Positions 9,566-22,579 of a stretch of 64,000 bases of DNA are shown here, in pieces. This DNA is from Didymella arachidicola (Eukaryota; Ascomycota; Dothideomycetes; Pleosporales; Didymellaceae): contig CM050000.1 in NCBI GenBank assembly GCA_016630955.3, positions 372,001 to 436,000 of the forward strand, given 5' to 3'. Under the pieces are notes generated by a model that ran no database searches, was not told the origin of the DNA, and worked only from the letters and a program-made list of their open reading frames with translations. The first letter of the stretch is position 1; each line of letters starts with the position of its first letter. Both the position numbers and the translations under genes were made by a program.

Positions 9566-11795
9566 TCAGTCCTGACCCCAGACGTTGCGCTCTTCCCGGA
9601 AGCTGCCGTAGTCGGGGCTGGGCTTGTCCTCGCCAGGGTTCTTCGCCGCGTCTTTGGCATCTTCCGTGTCGCTGTAGTCGCGTGTCTCCCAGCGCTGGGC
9701 GTCCTCGTTGACGGGAGGCTTGAAATCCTCGTCTTCGTCATCGCCCACTTTGAAGGGGTAGTCGAGGTTGTGCACGCGCTCGGGGTTGTGTGGTTCAGGA
9801 ACATCAGGTTCGAAGCCCTCGCGTACCTCCTCGCTCTGGCCTTCTTCCGGGAATGTGTGGACAAAGTGCTTGTTCTCGACCTCGTTCCAGGCGGGGCCAC
9901 CTTCCTTGCGAGCACGGACGCGATCAACTTCTTCTGCTTGCTTGTCCTCGACGACAAGATCGACAAGCTGGCTCTTATCTGATCTTGCAGACGACGAGGA
10001 CGATGACTTCTGGCGAAGCAAGCTGGGAATCAAGTGCGAGTGATGGTGCTTCGACGATTCACCATTACTGGACGAGTCGCTCCTCTGCTTGCCTTTATCC
10101 TGCTTCTTGTGCTTGTCATGCTTGCCGCTCTCCTCTTGAATTTTCTTGATCTGACTTTTCCTCCTTCGCTTGTTGTCGGCAGTCGGCTGTAGGAAGTTGC
10201 GATTCGTGGAAGCGGTGATGATAGGAGGTTCTGTTGTGAATCGATCCTCGCGCCTGGCGCGATGCGCTTCGATAACCGGGTACTGCACTGGGTTAGCGGT
10301 GTATCTACGAGACAGAGATGACCACTCACATTCCAGTCGCCAAACTCCAATGCGCGTGCATTATCGAATAGCCTCTCGTCCTCGGGCTCCAAACTTGGCT
10401 CCTCGACTTGATCTGGCGTCCCGTACTTGCCGCCTTCAAGAGCACGGTGCGGCCCTGGGCTCATCGCTCGAGCGCGACCATGGGATACCTTCTTCAACAG
10501 GGGTTCGTGTTCTGACGATTGGCCCGGCTTTGGTATCCAGTATTTGCCCTTGCCATTCCTCTCGTATCTCATCCCCTCTTTCATGCGCGCAGCACGAGAC
10601 GACGATTCCTCATGAGCAAGTACGTTGTCTCTAGCATCAAAGTGGCGGTAGTCGTACTTGTTGCCGGCAAATGTTTCTTTGGTGTCCTGAATAAGGTCCA
10701 ATGGCCCAAAGGCATCGCGCAAGGCATACCGGACTGGCAGTCGAGCAGCAGAGATGGTGTTGTCGGCATAGTCGTGCCACGAGAAAGCATACCAATGGGC
10801 TAGTGCGAAGAGGGGCATCTCGAAACAGATGAGGGCATCTTGGACGGCGGTAGCGAGATTGTCTGGTGTGTATCCTTCAATATCGTCTGGTATTGCTTTC
10901 AGAAAGACCAGGATGGAGAGAAAGAGACCCTGCCAGTAGGAGGCGAAGATGATGCCCTTGATGCACAGGAACTTGGGCATAGGCCTGAACGGCTGCAGAT
11001 CGTCGGTCATGCACACCCAGAACATGGCCAGAGCATACAGACACACTGTAATACTGACGTTGTAGATGAAGCTCTCCCAAAAGTAGCCAGAGGTAACGCC
11101 AATGTAGCCTTCTTTGTACATGCCTGTCGCCTTCATGATGACACCAGCCACAGCGAGCAGCGGCTTGACCCAGGTGTATTGGAGAATGCCACGCTTGACA
11201 GCAAGGAAGGTGTGGGGGTCAGAGATGTCGATCTTTGGGGCGACTAGATTGATGGGCCACGGGTGGGCAACAGGCGCCCTACCTGTCATGAGGATGATGA
11301 GGGCGCGCTCGCCGCCAATGAAGTTGATCAGCAGCTGGAGGAAGGTGTAGATGGTGAAGGCTTCGTAGATGTCGCGGAGAGGATCGATCCATGCTGCTGC
11401 TTGGACAGACATCAGACTGCCCCAGGAGGCAGCAGCGTAGATGGGCACCCTGCGCAGTGTGAGCGGAGGCGTGTTGGCTGAGACGGTAGACGTACATGAG
11501 CAGAATGCGCACGACATATCTCTGAAGCAGCGGCTTTCGGTAGTTCTTCCTGCAGTGGTGTTAGAAAAATGTAGGTATTCACGACATTGTTGGCTTACGT
11601 CTGCAGCCATACAGCTCTGGGAGCTACGTCAGCATGAAAACAACAGACGACAATCAATGCTACTCACACGAATGTGGTCAGACTGGCCATGAGAGAGCAC
11701 ACGCCGGCGACGATGATGACGGCGTGGCCGAGCCTCTGGCCAGTGCCTCCGTCGACGACGGCCATGTGCACGTCTGGAAGGGTGCCTGCAGCCAT
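9566..11795 (-). CDS. DUF300 / TMEM184-type multi-pass membrane protein
   Basis: Five exons on the minus strand: 11795-11668, 11616-11599, 11549-11496, 11449-10330 and 10282-9566, giving 678 residues. The second exon is only 18 bases. Joined, they restore the family sequence: a first hydrophobic helix (VIIVAGVCSLMASLTTFVAVWLQ), then KNYRKPLLQRYVVRILLMVPIYA, and further helices rich in aromatic residues around YEAFTIYTFLQLLINFIGG and FVCMTDDLQPFRPMPKFLCIK-like segments. About seven membrane segments fill the first 300 residues. The rest is a long charged cytoplasmic tail rich in Ser, Lys and acidic residues. The family (Solute_trans_a) includes organic solute transporter alpha and TMEM184; the substrate in fungi is unclear. 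Start: the ATG at 11795 was chosen, but an ATG at 11912 or an extra upstream exon from about 12012 cannot be excluded. Confidence 0.83.
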
Positions 11796-12283
11796 GGCGG
11801 AGACGGCGTTGGGGAAAGAGCGCGCGGGGCTGTGGGCAAAACGGGCGCTGAACAAGTATGCAGCGGGGTGTCTCAGCTGTAGCAGCAGCAGGCCATGGTG
11901 TGCGATGCTCACAAGCTAGGTCCAGCTTGGTGCGCTGTGTTGTGGTCGTGTGTGCGGGTGCCTTCTTCTTTGAGCTTGCCCAGATTGCGGAGGCCAGCTC
12001 CGCCTGACATGGGACCATGACGCGCATCTGCCGCGCCGAACCCTGAGTGGAGGCTCGACACTGTCGACAGCGTCAATTGGTGAGCGCTGCAGTCACCGCC
12101 AACTTTCAACAGCGCCCGGTAGCACGAGCAGACGTGGAGACACAATTTCGGGGCCGCATCGACACCACGCCTCGCACTGGCAGCCCCGCCAGTCCACCGA
12201 GTGCGCCTTCCTCCTGCGACATGACCATGCGCGCTGGTGCACCAAGATGAGCTGCTGCCGACTTTCCACACCGCGCTGCAACC
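11796..12283. promoter_or_regulatory. Shared divergent promoter region (DUF300 gene and csf1)
   Basis: 488 bases separate two divergent starts. An ATG at 12012 on the minus strand opens 33 codons ending in a plausible donor (CTT|GTGAGC), so part of this may be an upstream exon or leader of the DUF300 gene. No specific operator was recognised. Confidence 0.4.
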
Positions 12284-15200
12284 ATGGCCGGCGGAATCGT
12301 CGCAGAGCCGCTGAACCCGCGCGATGGCTTCAATTGGTGAGCGAACGTCGTGGAGAGTGCTTGGCTAGCTGTTTCTAACGGTCGCAGGGTCTTCCTGGTT
12401 GAGCTGCTCATCTGCGGCATCCTCACCATCTTCTTCTTCTTCTACTTCAACCGCCTGTTCGCGACCCTCGTATCCTACGCCGTCCGCGCATACACCTGGC
12501 GCAACTTCCACGCCTACATCGACATCACCGGCCTGCAGATCTCGCCTCTCGGTGGGCGCATCTTCTTCAAGGACATACGGTACCACGGCCACAACGAGAC
12601 GATTCTGGTGCATGGAGGCTATATCACCTGGAACTACTGGCTGCGGCGCGTGAGGGACGCCAAAGTACACAACGCGGCGGCATCTCCCGGGGACGACGAC
12701 AGCAGCAGCAGCAATAGCAGTCACGCGCCGAGCACTTCGCCATCGCCGTCGACAGGTCGAAGCGGGAATGTGGACAAGGCGGAGAAAGGAGGCAAGCAGA
12801 CGCCCAAGCAGCTGCCATGCCGCATCTCCATCAAAGTCTCCGGCGTAGAGGCATTCATGTACAACCGCAGCCCTGCGTACGACGGCATTGTCGAAGCTTT
12901 TGAACGCAAAGCCCGGGCCGACACCGAGCAGCAGCAGAAGAAGGATAGAGCCACCACAGCCAATGACTTGCGCAGTGGATCCGATTCACTGTCTGAGCTA
13001 TCGCACGACCATGAACACCACCACAACAAGCTGAGGAAGGAACCTCCCGAGAAGGAGAGAGATGCACTGCGCTCAGACACGAGCCACTCAACCGCGTCCC
13101 GACCGGGAAAGGACAGTCTCCCTGCTTTCCTGAAGATCCTGCCGGTTCATGTGGACATTACGAAAGGCGCCATTGTCGTAGGAAACGAGAACACAATGGC
13201 CGTGATCACGGCGCAGTTCGAGAAAGCAACCGGCGTTCTGGATGCCGACTCAGCCGGGCCCCTGGACGTCTATCAACAACTCTTCTCCTTCCAAGTGACG
13301 CACCCAGTTGTGCACATGAAACCCAATCCGGACTACAAGGCCAGTCAATTCGACTCGGCTGCACAGTACAAGCAAGAGTCAGGAAGGGGCGCTTCTGAAG
13401 AAACTGTCATTGGAAAAGACGCAACCCGTAAGCGGCGGAAGGCATGGTCGAAGCGAATTCCGGTTTTGTCTGGCCTCTTCTCGAGATCGTCAGACTCAGT
13501 ACACACGCATTCACAGTCTGGTATGAAAAGCAGCAAATACTTCACTCCTCAATGGCAGTTCCCGGGCCAGGAAACGTGGAAAGGTCTAGCGCGCTACCTC
13601 GATGATAGTCAGAATGACGGCCATGGCGAATGGGATGGAATTGAATATGCCAAAACCTCACTCATCGCCGACATACCCTGTGTGAACTTCGACTTCTACT
13701 GGGATGTAACGGGCCCAGTGCCTGCTGAGCTTGACAACAGCATGTTCGTCGATCCTAACCGCCCAAACGACATCAACGGCAGTGTACCACCCAATTACGG
13801 CATGGACATTGAGATCTATGGTGGGACCATCAACTATGGCCCCTGGGCAGATAGACATAGGGGCATCTTCCAGAGTATCTTCTTCCCGGGTGCCCGCGTT
13901 GATGCTGTACCTGCTGTCGCGCTGAAGACAGGAGATTTACGTGCACTTTCAATCTTCAAGATATTCTTGTGCGTCAAAGATGATACGGTACTGCGCATTC
14001 CAGTCCGGGAACCGTCAAAAGACTGGAAGTGGAAAGGCAAGGCTCATACGCTGGCAGCTCACGAAAAGTCAGCAAACGACAAGGCCAAAGGCAAGGCAAA
14101 GTCTCGAAAGCGCCGCGGCAAGCAAAGAGATAATGGTGCGGCACAGAATGTGCGTCCCTTTGCATGGATAGACGTCAAAGTTGCCAGTAACTCTTCTGTC
14201 AACTACCTTATGGACATGGTCGCTTCCGAGACAGGCTTTGGCAACAAGCTGAGTGTGTCCATTCCAAGCACAGAGATCTCGTCCAGCGTCAACCATGGCC
14301 TGTTGTGGCGTTCTGGCCATATCGGGCTCACCTGTGATCTCTCAGCACCCCTAGCCTGGAACACGTTGCGGACATGGATGTTCAACATCAAATGTCAAGA
14401 CCTCGAGTTATTTCTACTCAGAGATCATCTCTTCTTGTTGACAGACCTGGTGGCCGATTGGGGTGCCGGTCCGCCGCCCGACTTTTTCCTATTTGTGCCA
14501 TTCCGCTACCTCCTACATGTCGACTTCAACAATTTCAAGCTCTTCATGAACACGAATGACTCGAACATCGTCAACAATCCTGCTGATCTTGATGACAACA
14601 ACTTTGTCATACTGTCAGGTCAACACCTACACGGAGACGTGACCATACCCTTGGACAAGTTTCGGCCGCTAGAGAACCAGATTGAATTCGACGTACGTGG
14701 CGAGGATATGAGTCTCGAGGTCTCCATGCCGTCCAAAAACACGCTCCAGACATTTCTCCAAAAGTCCAAGGTCGCCAAACTTGGCGAACTAACCCTGACC
14801 GGATCGCACACCTATGTCACGACCACAGACCCAATGAACACAGACAGGCTGTATCTCGACATACAGGGGCATAGACTCACTCTAGAGTTATATGGCTGGC
14901 TGATTCATCACTTCATGAAGATCAAAGACAACTACTTTGGCGATGATATGCATTTCAAGACCCTTGAAGAGTTCCAAGGACTCCCCAGCACTAGTCTGTC
15001 AAGGGATGGACAGGACGCAGAGAAGCAGCCCGTCAAGATCGCGAACGACCTCGATGTCATCCTATGCGTCTCGGTGGACGATGCTAGCATTCACGTGCCC
15101 GCAAATCTGTATTCGGCTGAACGCAGCATTCGAGCCGACCTGCCATACGCATCAGCAGATCTCCGTTTCACCAACTATTACATGGACCTGATGGTGAATT

Positions 15201-18200
15201 TCAGCCCTCTCAGCATCTCTCTTTCAGAACCAGATGCTAGCCCAGAGTCGAGTCCAGAACAGCTGCATGGGTCATCAAGCGGACAGACTGAGCTCTTCAT
15301 CGACTCCATCGTCATCTTTGGTCATCGTCTGTTTGGTCTTCCCCCTACTGAGCCCACCTACATTTGTAATTGGGACTTTGATGTGGGGAAGATTTCCGGT
15401 GAATGTACGTCCGCTTTCATTGAGACAGCTGCTGGGGCAGCGCGCTCCTTTGCGTTCACGCTCGACGACGATGAGAACTCACTGCCACTCACTGAAACAC
15501 CGGTGATTCACGATGCAACTCTGCTCAGACTGAGAACACAAGACATTCATCTATGGCTACACGTAGCGTCAGAAGCTCTGCTGGTCAAGACCAGCGCCAT
15601 AACTTTGGACTTCAACGACCTTGCAGGTACAACGTTTTCTCAGCGCCTTTCAGCCTGCATTCCGGATTTTACTATTGGAGCTGTTGATGCCCAATCAGCG
15701 TCGCGTCATCGAACACGCGCTGGTGAGAAGCAGATCGTCGAGACCCATGCATATCTCCAGACAACACTGTCGTTGAACATGCTCAACAGGAAGCTTGACT
15801 TCACAGCAGATCGTGAGAAGCAGCAAGCGCATATTCGTGAGCATGACCAGCGCACTAACCGAGCCAATTTCTTGTTCAAGCACGAGTTCGATGATACGTT
15901 CCATCCATCCAAGGCTGCATTGAACAATGTGCGTCCACCAGCAATGCAATTTCCGGACATACCACAGCCGATCTTGTTCTACGGACCGCGAACCAATGAG
16001 ACATTGTCCATGAGGTCCACAGCCTCGCTGACTAATGAGTCATTGCCCAGAGGACGGAAGTTCGACGCAAAGTCGATACGATCCGTGTCGAATGGCTCGC
16101 TCGCTGGTAGCATTCGATCTGCATTACGGCACAAACATACTGTGCACACTGCGGAGTCTAGCAGGAGTCGCACACTGCTCGGCGGCTCTCCAAATCGCAC
16201 AGAGAGCGAGGGCCGATTCCACACACCGACTGAAGAGCAGGAGCGGCTAAGACGCAATCTCCCTCCTTCGTCAGTAGCGCTTTCCAGTTCTTTGGCTGCA
16301 CCGTACTTTTCGCTGGAACGCGTGGACCCCGACATGTCTGACGTGCCTTCCATCCCTGAATTGCCGCCACCTTTGCGCAAGAAGCGGGACGATGCGTTGG
16401 TCTTCAACGATATTTCAACCGGCCACTTAGATGAGACCTTCTCACATACGTCTCTCCTGGTTAGTGCAGAGCCGGGTATTAAGATCTACTGCACACCAGC
16501 CTTCATCAAATGCATCTCACACCTTGTCGAAATCCTTCAGCCTCGGCGTCCCGAAGATCTGCTGGACGACTTCCAGGTCACAACCATGGGCAAGATCTTG
16601 AGTAACAGAACGCGTCTTGAGGGTATCGGAAGCTCATTGGAGATCAACGTACGTGTACCTTTCGTCCACTTACGTTTCCAACATGGCTTTGACTCCACGC
16701 CGTCATCTGCGGCTGGAAAAGACCAGTACGATGTCATTGCAAATAGCTTGGAGTTTGCCGCGCGCATCAAGAAATTCCCCGGGGAACGTGCCGGTGAAGA
16801 TTCTTTGGCCCTGCACACGACGCTGGGCTCTCTAGGCCTTTCGGTGATGGAGCGTGCACTTCGAGGTCCAAGCGAGGGCGTTGCAGTACAAGCCGAATTG
16901 CGAGACGTCCTGGTCTGGTCGCTACTGAACAAAGAAAGCTCTGTCAACATCTCTTTTCGATCCTTCGAAACTGCGGCAGCAAGCAAGAAGATCGAGTACC
17001 TTGCTTCGCTTGCGCATCGAACGGCAATACTCGCTGAGGATCTAGCAGTGGACTTTGTTGAGGCTGATGAACGACAAGACAACAGGCTGCGCTACCTGGC
17101 TTGGTATCTGACCAGCGTGCAAGACCAGTACGCCGATCCAGCTTTCCTGACGAAGGCTTCATACGCTCTGCGCGCGGCCAGAGACCATCTACGTAGCCAT
17201 GACTCCTGGAAAATTATCTCTCGCTTTCGCTACACCTGGCAGTGTTTGCCTCTATATGAGAAGAGCGATCTGGCTAAGAAGTGCGCCCAGAAGCGCATCG
17301 GCTGCCCCGAAGATGCTGAAGAGAAGATTATTGCGATGTGGGACCAGTGGCGAACATGGGACCTTGCACACGTAGACAAGAGCCTTGCCATGAAGATGCT
17401 CTTTGGGCACGTTACAGACAGCTTGCCAACACCGGAATCGGCACCGTTGTATCTCGACATCAAATCCGGTGGGATAAAACTGATGATTGATCCTGGACCG
17501 AAGCAAAGCGAGCTTGAGCTGGTCATCCTCGCGATCAACGTCGCGCTCCTACCGCCTGTGAAAACACCGGATGCACTTGGGATGGTGGCCGCAGAAGCGC
17601 CTACAAGATCATCTACAGTTCAAATCAGTTCGAGAGAGACCTTGCTTCACATCCACTGGGAAATCTGTGAGCTTGCAGAGGCACTTACTAATTTGTTCCT
17701 TAAGGAAGACACTGCGCCTGACACGACAGCTTTGTCCAAGGCTGGGCCGCCAACCCAAAACAAAAAGCTTGCTCATCACCAAGATGTCCAGGTGGTTTTT
17801 GCTACAGACAAGTCAGAAATCATCCTTGATACCATCAATCTCCGGAGCATTCTGACCGGACGCCGTTTACGCTTCTCGTTCGTAGATGTCGACAAGAAAG
17901 CCTCAAATCTTGGCGAGATTCTGAGTGCTCATATACACCTTGAGCTAGCTGTGAGCGAGATCTTCTCGCGATCACGTTCTCTTGCCAAAGCGCAGTTCGA
18001 GCGGCCAAGTCTCTACTTTGCCCTCGTTGAGCATGAGAAGGACAGCAACATCCCCGATGAAATCAAAGCTGCTGCTACCAGTCAGATGATCATCATCAAG
18101 GTTCAAGAAGACATTCTTGGCTTTGTTGAAGTCATGGATTCTGTGCTCAGAGACGAAGTAGCCTACTTCCACCGTCAGGTGAAAGCTATGCAAGCAATCA

Positions 18201-21200
18201 CGAAGACCAAGAAGAATGGCGCCCCGCCCAAGATAACCAAAGCCAAGGATGCACAGCTCCCCAATGTCACGCTAGCTCTGTTCATGGATGCATACCAAGT
18301 AGAAATTGCGCTCCTTCACCCTCTTGGCTGGTCCATATCAGGCAAATCAGGACGCATCGCAGTAGTGCCAACGCTGGGTAAGAACATCACACTCCGGGTA
18401 GACTATGATCTTGACGCCAGTCATCACCGCCTGTACAGCACTTCCGACGAAGGTTCTCATGTCATCAGCTCTCTTCAGCTACCAGCCGTCAATGGACGAT
18501 TGGATGTCTCGCAGACCGATCAGGAGATGCGCATCATGGCTTCAGGAATCATCGAGGTCATTCACATTCAAGCCTCGGAGATACAGGCATTTGCAACAAC
18601 AATGAACAAGCCGGAGATTATGCAAACGCTCGATGCAGTCAAAGACGATGTTGAGGTCCTCAATACACACTACACGGAGATCTTCCCGCCAAGTACAGAC
18701 GATGCTGTCACCAAGCCACCAACAGCTTCGAAAGATGTGTTATTTGGAGTGCAGATGACCTTTTCTGGGATGAACGTAGCTGCAGTGGCGCCCGCAAAAG
18801 ACTCGAGTTCTCCGAACGCGCGTCTTGCCTTCCGATTGTCGACCGTTCAGCTAACGGCTACAAACATAGACTCGGAAAATAAAGCTATGATCTTTCCAGA
18901 AGGTGTGGTTCGGGTTCACGAGGTCACTGTGGATATGACTCTGGAGCATGGGCAGTCCGTCCGACGTTGCGGAAACCTTACCTTTAGCGCAATACTCCAA
19001 GCCACGACAGAGAAAGGCTCAGATCCTCAGCGGCGACTATATCGTGTACGAAGCTCAGGCCTTGAGATCAACGCCTTTGCCGATACTGCTTCAGCTGTCG
19101 TAGATGTCATGAACCATCTACAAGACAAGATCAGGGACCTCGATCTTTCCAAGGAGAAGAAGTACCTGAAAAGACTACGCCGCACTCGAAGCAAACTCTC
19201 TAGCAAGCGTGCCAAGAGCGTCAAGAGCTGTGCGGATACAGATCACAACAGCACCGATTCAGGCGCTCTGTTCACTTCAACCTATTCCATGGAGTTAGTT
19301 GATATGCAAGCCACGTGGGTTGTCGGCAATTCGATTGCGCCTTTCGCGAACACCGAAGCCGAAGACCTAGTCTTGTCCTTCAAAAAAGTCAACCTTTCCA
19401 CCCAGAAGGATGATGCGGCACGCCTGATGATCGAGGATATGCAACTACAGATGGTACCGATATCTGCCGGCAAGAGGGTACGATCACTCAATTCAGCATT
19501 GCTGCCAAAAATGCAGTTCAACGTCGCATATGCTTCGACGAAGGAGACGCGAAAGCTTGCTTTCCATATTGCCGGGAAAGCTCTCGATCTCCAACTTGAC
19601 TCGCACTTCATGTTACCGGCAAATATCATCGAGCGGTCAATCGCGCTTGCAGGCACCAAGTTCCGCAAAGCTTCTGCAAATTGGAGCGTGACCCCTACGA
19701 CGTCTGGTGCCCAACGAAAGAACCCATTCGGCAACAAGCGCCTATCATCGCTCACGGTAGACGCAAACTTCGCCGGAGCTGTCGTGCATATTAACGGACG
19801 AGAGGGCCCCTCGGCACAAGGAGCATCACATCGATCACAACAGAAAGGCAGATATAGTCAATTCGTCGGAGATGGCTCGAAGAGCAGTCTTGCCCTCCGT
19901 GCGCCTGGCATCGCGCTGAGAGTAGAGTATCAGGATGAAGGCCATGATCCTTCGCTGAATGCTGAGCTCCGTGTTGACGGATCCAGTAACACTCTGCTGC
20001 CGACTGTGGTCCCTATCATCATTGACATTTCAGACAGCATCAAGGCCATTGTTCGTGACAAGGACAGTGACGACTCCTCTGATCCGTCACAGGAAGAAGA
20101 GTCCCAGCTCCAAGTGAAGCCCACAGCGAAGTTACTTGATGAGGATAGCAACATTATCAATGCTGACCCCTCCGCGCTCCTTGGTCGCACCAGTCTCAAC
20201 TTCGGTCTGAGGATCTGCAAACAAGAGTTCAGTCTCAGTTGCCAGCCAATCGCGCGTGTCGCAGCTATTGCGAAGGTTGAGGACATCTATGTCACGGTCA
20301 ACAGTGTAAAATCGCTAGAGCATGGGCATTTCTTTGCCGCATCTGCCGCATTCACGAAGCTCAACGCCACTGTCCAGCATGTTTACTCCCGTGAGTCAAC
20401 GTTCAGTCTTGACATGGAATCAATTGTTCTGTCTTTGATGAACAGCAAGCACTTGAGCGGCACCAGTGGAATTTCTGCCATCCTCAAGATCAACCCAACA
20501 GCACTACAGATCAACGCCCGACAACTACAGGATTTCTTGTTGTTCCGAGAGATCTGGATCCCCCCTGAAATCAGGCAATCGTCACAGCCGGCAGACGCAA
20601 ACGTAAATCCCAACCCAGAGCCACCGGAGTACCTGATGCAACGCTACCAGCAGGTCACAGCTGCAACAGCCTTTCCATGGAATGCTAATGTGGCTATTGC
20701 GGATATCAAGGTTGATCTTGATCTCGGCCAAGCCATTGGCAAGTCGTCGCTGCACATCCATAACATGTGGGCGTCATCGACAAAGGGCACCGACTGGGAA
20801 CAAAACCTGTGCATTGGTATCGAAAAGGTTGGTCTGGAGAGCACGGGTCGCACAAGCGGCTTTGTCGAGTTGGCGGGAGTCAAGGTGCGAACGTCCATCA
20901 GGTGGCCCGAGCGATCACCAGACAAGCGCTCGACACCACTCATCCAAGCGTCCATTGCATTCCGTCAACTGCGTGTCAAGTCCGGTTTTGACTATCAGGC
21001 TTTTGCTGTCGCTGACATCGCCAACTTCGAGTTCCTCATGTACAACGTCCGCGACGATGATGGCTCGGGCCAGGATCGCCTTGTTGCAATCCTCGATGGT
21101 GACAAGGTGCATGTTTTCTGCCATGCGACGAGTGCGGCACAGGGTCTTGCTCTGTATCAAGCCATCGAACGACTCGTGCAGGAAAATCAGCAGGCGTATA

Positions 21201-22225
21201 TGCAGTCCCTCAAGGACATTGAGAAGTACCTGCGCCGCAAGTCGTCGGCCTCACAACCTTTCGGCCGCTCTCCTTCACAGAGCATGATCGCTGCAAAGCC
21301 TGATGAAAACGATGCTTTCAAGGCGCCGATTTCCCTCCATACAGACGTCGTTGTGACCCTTCGATCGGTCAATCTAGGCATCTATCCCGGTAGCTTCCTT
21401 GACAACGTCGTCCTGATGCTCGAAGCCGGTGGTATGCAAGCGCGCTTTGCCGTCGCGCTCGAGACGTCCAAGATCCATTCCAGCCTTGGCATGACCCTCG
21501 GTCAGCTCTCTGTAGCACTGTCAACCATCCCGACCCGCAAGACTCCTAAATCTGTTGCCGACCTCACAGTCGAAGACATCGTTGAGAGTGCGCGCTCCGC
21601 TCGTGGCGGCACCATCCTCCGCGTGCCCAAGGTCATAGCCACAATGCACACCTGGCAGGTCCCCAAGAATAACCACATCGACTACGTGTTCAAGAGCAGT
21701 CTGGAGGGCAAAGTCGACGTCGGCTGGAACTACAGCCGTATCAGTCACATCCGACAGATGTGGAGTAATCACAGCCGCACGCTGGCCAGCTGCCTCGGCA
21801 AGCCGTTGCCAGACAGCAACATCAAAATCAGCACAGGTAACACGCTCGACGTGCCCACCACCGATGACGCAAAGGACATCAAGGAGCTCACGGCAAACAA
21901 CACGGCTGCCAACGCTGCGTCAAATCGAGCCCGCGCGCTCTCCGTTAGCACAAGCCCCAACCCAAATAATCCGGACTCCGACCAGGAGAAGATCACAGCT
22001 GTGGTCAATGTCCCCCAGAGCAAGTACGAGTATACTCCCCTCGAGCCTCCCGTCATCGAGACTCCGCAGCTGAGGGATATGGGCGAGGCGACGCCCCCGT
22101 TAGAGTGGATTGGATTGCATCGCGATCGGCTCCCGAATGTTACACATCAAATCGTTATTGTCACGTTGTTGGAGGTGGCGAGGGAGGTGGAGGATGCTTA
22201 TGAGAGGATTCTAGGGAGTAGTTAG
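12284..22225 (+). CDS. csf1: Csf1, bridge-like lipid transfer protein (BLTP1/Tweek family)
   Basis: Exons 12284-12336 and 12388-22225 encode 3296 residues; apart from the first 53 bases all coding is one 9.8-kb exon. Csf1 belongs to the rod-shaped repeating-beta-groove proteins that span contacts between the ER and other membranes and carry phospholipids; in yeast it is linked to lipid supply for GPI-anchor synthesis and cold tolerance. An N-terminal membrane anchor (about residues 19-38, VFLVELLICGILTIFFFFYF) is followed by the conserved SYAVRAYTWRNFHAYIDITG and ISPLGGRIFFKDIRYHGHNE segments. The C-terminus has the recognisable PPLEWIGLHRDRLPN and HQIVIVTLLEVAREVEDAY blocks. Low-complexity inserts lie at about 125-260 and 1270-1320. 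Length agrees with fungal Csf1 (about 3000-3300). It shares a promoter region with the DUF300 membrane protein gene. Confidence 0.92.
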
Positions 22226-22579
22226 ATGAGCGTGGAGGAGATCGTGGATGGGGAGTGCACGTGAGGCTTTTGTTTTCAGCGGCGTTTAAATGGGTGTGTG
22301 CATGTGTGTATTGCATCTATGGCGCACTTGCTTGGGTGTATATATGTGGATATCGTAATTACATAATTTGCTGAATTTTTAACCTGCTATGCGCTGATGC
22401 TGGTTTGTGATGGTTTGAACGCGAAGACGGTAATACTGTTCTCCACGAAGCTTGTCTGGACTTTGTTAAGAGGACGTTACACTTCTTACTCAGGACCCGC
22501 CGAACCCACCACAATGCTCTGCACGAATGTATTGATTAAGAAACCACTGAAAGCCTCTTTGACTGCATGTTCTCTAGTA
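22226..22579. other. Convergent 3' region csf1 / F-box gene
   Basis: AT-richer stretch with TGTATATATGTGGATATCG near 22338, suitable for 3' end formation on either strand. No gene seen. Confidence 0.5.
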
